A stretch of DNA of 64,000 nt from Hirsutella rhossiliensis (lineage: Eukaryota > Ascomycota > Sordariomycetes > Hypocreales > Ophiocordycipitaceae), in NCBI RefSeq assembly GCF_020360975.1, contig NW_025408669.1, positions 5,642,001 to 5,706,000 of the forward strand, given 5' to 3'. Positions 58,936 to 64,000 of the stretch are shown piece by piece. Positions within the stretch are counted from its first letter, which is position 1; each line of letters starts with the position of its first letter. The notes under the pieces were generated by a model that had not been told where the DNA came from, made no database searches, and worked only from the letters and a program-made list of their open reading frames with translations. A program made the position numbers and the translations under genes.

Positions 58936-59229
58936 GTATACTTAGAAGATTTCTCTAGTATTTTATAGCGGAAGCCGCGCAACGAATAAAAAGAATATAG
59001 TATAACGTCGAAACTAAGATAATTAATAGACTTAGCTAAATAAATACGCTTAAGGGTCTTATAAGAACGATCCTTTAGCACGCGACTAGATATACTATTA
59101 GTAGTATATCCTAAGGGATAGAAAGGACGAAATAGGGAATATATATACGTATAATAAGGGTATATTTATATACGGCGGCTAAGGCAGTAGTAGGTCTTAC
59201 GGATAAGACTAAAAGGAGGGGAGACATCG

Positions 59230-59699
59230 TATTACGACTATAGTTAGCGGGCTATAGGAGAGCCGGCTACGTTTACGTAATAAGGCGGCTTAGAATAATA
59301 GTTAGGACGAGAAGTTACTTAGGCTTAGCTTACCTAGAGCGTACGTAAGCTAAGTAAGCCTTATATAAATAGATTACTACTTAGGAGCATAGCTTATAAG
59401 TAAGCTATAGTAAGCTATAAAGGGGATTACGGCTAGGACCGTAATCTAGGGATAGTCTCTATAGGTATATATAGCTACCTACTTTTACTCCTTTAAATAG
59501 ATAGCTCTTTAGCTTTTAATATAGATCTTTATTACGATTCTATCTTTAATTTTAATTACCTAGTTATAGTCTATAGTCTATAACCTCTAACTTATTACTA
59601 ACGTAATATACTTATTATTACTTAGACCACGCTCTATTATATATACTAATATAAACCCCTTAATAGGTTTATCCCTTAGGAATAACACCGGTTATTATA
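59230..59699 (+). repeat. Gy2 3' LTR (470 bp)
   Basis: Preceded by polypurine GGAGGGGAGACAT. Pairs with 45333-45802. Confidence 0.93.
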
Positions 59700-60290
59700 A
59701 GTAAGGGATAGGACTTTAGCTAGTTAATATAATAAAGCTATTAATAAGCCGCTTTATTTTACTTATGCCGTTAACGCTATTACTATTAAAGAAGAAGAAG
59801 AATTTAAGCTTAATAGATAATAGCAATACCTTTAAAATACTAAAACGATTATAGGAAGTCTATAAGCTTATTAAAGAGCTTAAAAATCGTGGTTAAGTTA
59901 ACTATATAATCTATATACTTTTTAGTAAAGTTAGCTATAGCCTTAATCGTTAGAATATATAGCTTATAACGGTATAGCTATATATATAATAGCTTAAGTA
60001 TTAATTATATTATCTATAGCCTTAAAAGTAATAGAAAATCGCCTAAGATTTAAATAGCTAGTTTATATAGATTAAATAAGTTATTAAGATAAGGAAATAG
60101 CTTTAACGCGCTTTTAAGCTATCTACTATCGCAATAGCTAATTAAAAGGCGGATTTTAAAGCTCTATATAAAAGCTAGTAGCTAGAATAGTAAGAAAACA
60201 CTATAATTAAGTATCGCGATATAAAAACATAGCTTTAATTACTATTAGAATATACTATCTTAGTTATATAAGATATACCCTTAAGTAAGT
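59700..60290 (+). pseudogene. Fot1/pogo transposase, part 2 (C-terminus)
   Basis: Continues part 1 (44440-45332) across the Gy2 insertion: a GIGL-LVNI-KLLISRF segment (typical of the pogo C-terminal GTGL-P-N-x(n)-SRF region) and then a Gln/Leu-rich coiled tail (ILKRL-EVYKLIKELKN; K-QKIA-DLNSQFI). No inverted repeat found; a CoF LTR fragment starts about 40 bp further on. Confidence 0.75.
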
Positions 60291-60326
60291 ATACTACTAA
60301 GTAATTAAGCTAACTTATTTAACGCC

Positions 60327-60620
60327 TCTTTTTATACCTATCTAGTATCTTAATTAATAAAGAAGATCCTACTTAAAGAAGCTACTAATATCCTTTTAAC
60401 TACTAAGCTTTTTACTAGTTTTTCCCTTCCTTTTTAGCCGTTACTAGTATATCTATCTTATCTCTCGCTACTTATACTTCCCCTTATACTCCTACCCTTC
60501 TTTTTATACCTCTTTTTAGCTCCTTCTTCCTTCTTTTATACTAGGTATTTTTAGCTTCCTTAGTCCCTCTTACTAAGGGATATCTCTAAGAACTATAAAA
60601 TTAAGCTACGCTTTATAATA
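60327..60620 (-). repeat. CoF LTR fragment, 5' and middle part
   Basis: Matches about 17838-18130 of the CoF LTR: TAACGCC at its left, ATCTTAATTAATAAAGAAG in the middle and CTTTATAATA (from CTTCGCGACA) at 60611-60620. The rest of the LTR is missing. RIP-mutated. Confidence 0.82.
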
Positions 60621-61194
60621 AAAGTAATAAGGTTCTTATAATTAAAGGACTTAATAAACTACTTTAATTAAACCTATTAGTAGTATTATAATATAAGTTA
60701 TAAAAGATAGTAAGGTATTTTAACCTTAAAGTTTTACTAATCCTTTTAATCTACTATATAATTATTTAGTAAGAAAGAAGCTTATCTTAAGATAGCTTAT
60801 AACTAATAAATATCTTAATAGCCTATTAAAATATATATATATCTTTAAGGTCGTCTTTTAATAGTAAAAGTAGCTCTTACTCCTTAAGGTAGATATTAAG
60901 ATTAGCTAGCTATATAAGTAAATTAAAGCTTATTACTTAGAACTTATAATAGTAGAAAAGAACGCTTAGTAGGAAGATATAAAGATTAAGTAGTAAGGAA
61001 GGGTTAGCTAAAGTCTCTAAGAAAGGGAAGGTTTTCCTAGATTTATATTAACGCTATATTTATAAAGTAAAAGAAATACTAAGTAGCGTCTATATATATT
61101 TATAATATATAAGGAACAGTGTTCCTACTATAAATAAAGCAGCTATAATATACTCTCCCGATTATATAAGCTAATAAGTAGTATATTAATTATA
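60621..61194. other. RIP-mutated DNA, unassigned
   Basis: AT-rich, CA/TG-poor. No TIR, LTR or protein motif recognised on either strand. A TATATATATATC run lies at about 60832. Confidence 0.35.
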
Positions 61195-61630
61195 GACAAA
61201 ATCTTATCCTATAGAGTAAGAATCGCTTATTATTTTGCATGTTATTATATATTAAACGGGTTGCCGGTTATCGTATAATCGGGAATCGAAGGAATAGAGC
61301 TAGCTTAGAATGCTAGCTAAGACCTCTTAAGAACACCGGCACGACCAACCTCCTTTAAACACGAATATTAGTAGAACTAAGACACTTCTAGATTTACTCG
61401 AGGTATCACGGAATTTCCTAGTCTTAGGGCTATACGGCAGCCTAAATCTAGTCCCGAAAGGTTCTTCCGTTCAGCTATAATTGTCTATATAAGATAGCAT
61501 GTCCGCTAGTAGATAGAAAGAGAATTATTAACTTTAATACCTCTTCTATATACTAATATACTACTAATAAATTCCGTTGAAAATCCTACCTTATACTCCT
61601 TCTTCCCCTCTATTACGTAGTCTTACGTGA
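61195..61630. other. RIP-light stretch without ORF
   Basis: CA and TG are present (for example GCATG at 61239, CACCGGCACGACCAACC near 61336), unlike the neighbours. Contains GCTAGCTTAGAATGCTAGC (imperfect palindrome, 61307-61325). CCCGATTATA at 61157-61166 is inverted as TATAATCGGG at 61274-61283. No coding frame over 60 codons. Identity unknown; possibly a unique host segment or a young element. Confidence 0.4.
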
Positions 61631-62506
61631 TTCCTTAATTTCCTAAAATTCCGCTTTTGCTTATATACCTTAAGATAATACTAAGGTATATCTTTATAAA
61701 GGCTAAGATAAAGCGAATTAAAATATTTTATAGCTTACCTTCTAAGTCTTTTACTAAGGCGAGCTAGATATCTTTAAACTAAAGGTATAGGATAGATATA
61801 GAACGAGCCTTAGTAGGTATAAAAAGAAGGAGAAATAAAATAGTAAGGATTTAAAGTTTCTTAAGCTTAAACGATTTTTTTATTATACTAATTATTATTT
61901 CGATTTACTCCTTAGGATCTTTAATTATTATATATCGATTCGCTTACTTTTAGTCGCTTAGCTTATATCTTTTAAAGAGGTCTTAGAGAACCTATTTTAA
62001 CGGTAGCTACGGTATATACTTAAAGATATACTTATATTAACGGTAATAGTAGTAGCTAGATACCGAAGGACGAGGGAGTCTAAGGGGAACGAAGGAAAAG
62101 AGAAAGTACTAAGTAAGGTAAGGTAAAGGTAAAGAGGGCTAAAAAAAGATATATTAGTAAAAGAGGATATAAAAGAAGATAATAATATATAATGCTATTT
62201 ACTAGCTAAGGAGGAAAAAAGACCTCTTTTATAGACCGAATTTTCCCTCCTTCTTCCTTAGATAAATAAGGGCTAAGGGAATATCTAATTAAGAAGAGGG
62301 CTAGCTAGAGACTTTACTAAGGATCCTATTAAGGACCCTACTAAGGACATTACTAAAGACTCTACTACGCGGGCTATATATATTCCTTAGGGTATAAATG
62401 CCCCCGTTAAACTATATAGTTACCTTTTTAACTTAATATTTAAAGGATTAGGCTATACCTTATATATATACTAATTTAGTTTTAAATTAAGCTTATATTT
62501 TATAGC
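61631..62506. other. RIP-mutated DNA with a short 15-bp repeat
   Basis: No element recognised. At about 62313-62366 four 15-bp units of the type ACTAAGGACxxTATT follow each other (in one frame, T-K-D-P-like repeats). CCTTTAAAG-type hairpins are common. Confidence 0.35.
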
Positions 62507-63316
62507 TCTCTTAAAGATATTATTATTATTATTATTATTATTAAGATTATACTAGTAACCTATCTAGAGGTATCTAGAACTTCGACGTTAAATAAGAGGG
62601 AAAAACTAAAGTACTTAAAGGAAAACCCTCCCCTCTTTTATAGCTAGTCCGCCCTTATACTAGGTCGCGGTTATAATATATAGGAATCTTACGCTAGCTA
62701 TCTTAGGTATCGTTATAGTTAGTCGGAATTATATTAGCCCCGCTATAAAGTAACCTTAGAAAGTAACTCCTTTACGTACGCGGGGGGTATAGCGTTAATT
62801 AGTAGTACGAGCGTTTTTAGTTAACGGTTAATAGTTAATTATATAATTATCTCTAACCTTATCTTATAACGATATCTTCCTAGGCTCTACCTTATTTTTC
62901 CGCTATAAGGCTTAGCGGGCTATTTTTTATTAATGCCGGCCTTTAGCTAGGCCGGTAGTTAGGTTATCGTACCGGCTTCGCGCTATACTTATCGAGTTAC
63001 TAGTATCGGCCCTAGGTTTTTATTTTCCCGGTTAGGGGGCCCGGACCGGGGTTAGGGGGAGGTCCTAACGAATTCGTTGCTAGGTCTAGGTAGGCGAGGT
63101 CTAGGCCGGCCTACTTATAGCGGGGCTAGACTGCTAGTATATTTATAAGCGCTTCTAGAAGCGCTAATTAGCTAATTAATAAGTAGGTTAGCGTAGTCTA
63201 CTAGTCCGACTAAAAATTAATCGTGCCCCTAGCCGGATTCGAACTAACTCTAGCGTTATAGTTAGTAGGCTTCCTAGGTATATAACTACTATACTACGAG
63301 GGTTCTCTTAAAGATA
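62507..63316 (-). mobile_element. SINE-like element with tRNA head, copy 2 (784 bp) and 13-bp target duplication
   Basis: Element 62520-63303, reverse orientation of copy 1 (10764-11523) and alignable along its whole length. Tail (TAA)7-8 at 62520-62543. Flanked by TCTCTTAAAGATA (plus strand) at 62507-62519 and 63304-63316. RIP-mutated, no ORF. Confidence 0.85.
63224..63302 (-). promoter_or_regulatory. tRNA-like Pol III promoter region of SINE copy 2
   Basis: Minus strand: ACCCTCG, A-box-like TAGTATAGTAGTTA, loop TATAAC, B-box-like AGTTCGAATCC, then GGGGCA. Same layout as copy 1; the GCCGG arm of the T stem is better kept on the 3' side. Confidence 0.65.
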
Positions 63317-64000
63317 AGTTAAAATACTTTTTAGTATATACTTAAAGAGCTACTTTTCTTTATTCCTTACCTTTTCCTACTATCCTTACTAACCTTTTAG
63401 TTAAGGGTCTAGTTAAAAAAGTTATATAAGAGCTATAAGGAGCTAGACTTAGAGAGAGACTTTAACCGTTTTTAAGAGTTATAGCTTCGTACCTTATAGT
63501 ATCTAAGGGTTAAAATATTATATATTAAAAGCTAAGGTTATAAGGGGTATAATATAGTTAGTAATATACTAGCGCTATTATACTTTATAAGTATTAAGGA
63601 GTAATAAATTACTATTACTATAGTTTTAATATTTATAAATAGTCTTATTAAATTTCTTAATAGCTTTTTAATAGTACTTAAGTAGATAAATATTACCTTT
63701 AAAAAGCTAGACTTAGTCTTTAATATTAGCGTCGATAAATCTATTTATATTATTAAAGTTTAAGTCTTTTATATCTATTACTTTTATATATATATTTATA
63801 TAAAGTAGCTTAACTTTATTAAATAGACTATTATTATCGAATTCGTTCTTAAGGAAGTAAGATATATTAAGGTCGTAAGCGATAGCGGAATAGTATACTT
63901 AGCGTATTATAGTTAATAATAGATTATAAGTTAATAAGGATACTTACTATAAGCTAGTAAGAGGTTAAACGTTTTTATAATAAGTTATAGTTATAAAAGA
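63317..64000. other. RIP-mutated DNA, unassigned
   Basis: AT-rich with many TTATA/TATAA words and almost no CA or TG. I recognise no element or gene to the end of the window. Confidence 0.35.

Larger units (their letters stand above)
45328..59704 (+). mobile_element. Full-length chromovirus Gy2 with nested copia; 5-bp target duplication
   Basis: LTRs 45333-45802 and 59230-59699, both 470 bp, flanked by AGTAA at 45328-45332 and 59700-59704. Without the copia at 49755-56285 and its 5-bp duplication, the element is about 7.83 kb. It has Gag with zinc knuckle, protease, reverse transcriptase, RNase H, integrase and chromodomain, then an antisense ORF and polypurine tract (about 59217-59229). RIP-mutated throughout. 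It interrupts a Fot1 transposase gene. Confidence 0.95.

Overview
The window looks like a long AT-rich, repeat-filled block from a filamentous ascomycete fungus (Pezizomycotina); I cannot name the species. The main clue is the base signature. Most of the 64 kb has almost no CA or TG, yet keeps CG, and CAA/CAG glutamine codons read as TAA/TAG. That is the mark of repeat-induced point mutation (RIP), which mutates duplicated DNA in these fungi. Nearly every transposon protein is therefore readable only if in-frame TAA/TAG is treated as former glutamine, and nearly all coding features are entered as pseudogenes.

Layout. 1-6065: minus-strand Ty3/gypsy chromovirus (family Gy1, copy A), entering from outside the window. 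6207-9211: Fot1/pogo DNA transposon with terminal inverted repeats, split by a 200-bp MITE and a 947-bp hAT element, each with an 8-bp target duplication; its right end abuts the 3' part of an intron-bearing tRNA-Met. 9840-12623: minus-strand Gag of another gypsy-type element, split by a tRNA-headed SINE. 13309-13677: one intact, RIP-free gene for a small secreted cysteine-rich protein. 14480-15538: RIP-mutated hAT transposase. 15555-16856: a retroposon sharing its 3' end and (TAA)n tail with the SINEs. 16886-25906: copia family CoE remnant, a full copia CoF element inserted in it, and the start of a second CoF copy. 25907-39569: two Gy1 copies in tandem sharing a middle LTR. 39570-44075: a 5'-truncated chromovirus (Gy3). 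44440-60290: a Fot1 gene split by a complete chromovirus (Gy2), itself split by a complete copia (CoE), itself carrying a solo CoF LTR. 60327-64000: a CoF LTR fragment, a RIP-light stretch and a second SINE.

How it fits together. Target duplications give the insertion order. They are 5 bp for the LTR elements, 8 bp for the hAT-type elements, TA for Fot1 and 13-16 bp for the SINEs. LTR, primer-site and polypurine positions are consistent with these ends. The element history is unusually clear, while host gene content is a single effector-like gene.

The most notable signals are: (1) open reading frames on the antisense strand between the chromodomain and the 3' LTR in Gy1 (three copies) and Gy2, with a possible third case in Gy3; (2) the RIP-free secreted protein gene inside the RIP-mutated block; (3) a SINE family with a 3'-end-sharing partner; (4) a RIP footprint that spares GCA/TGC; (5) a tandem Gy1 pair whose outer flanks belong to different elements.
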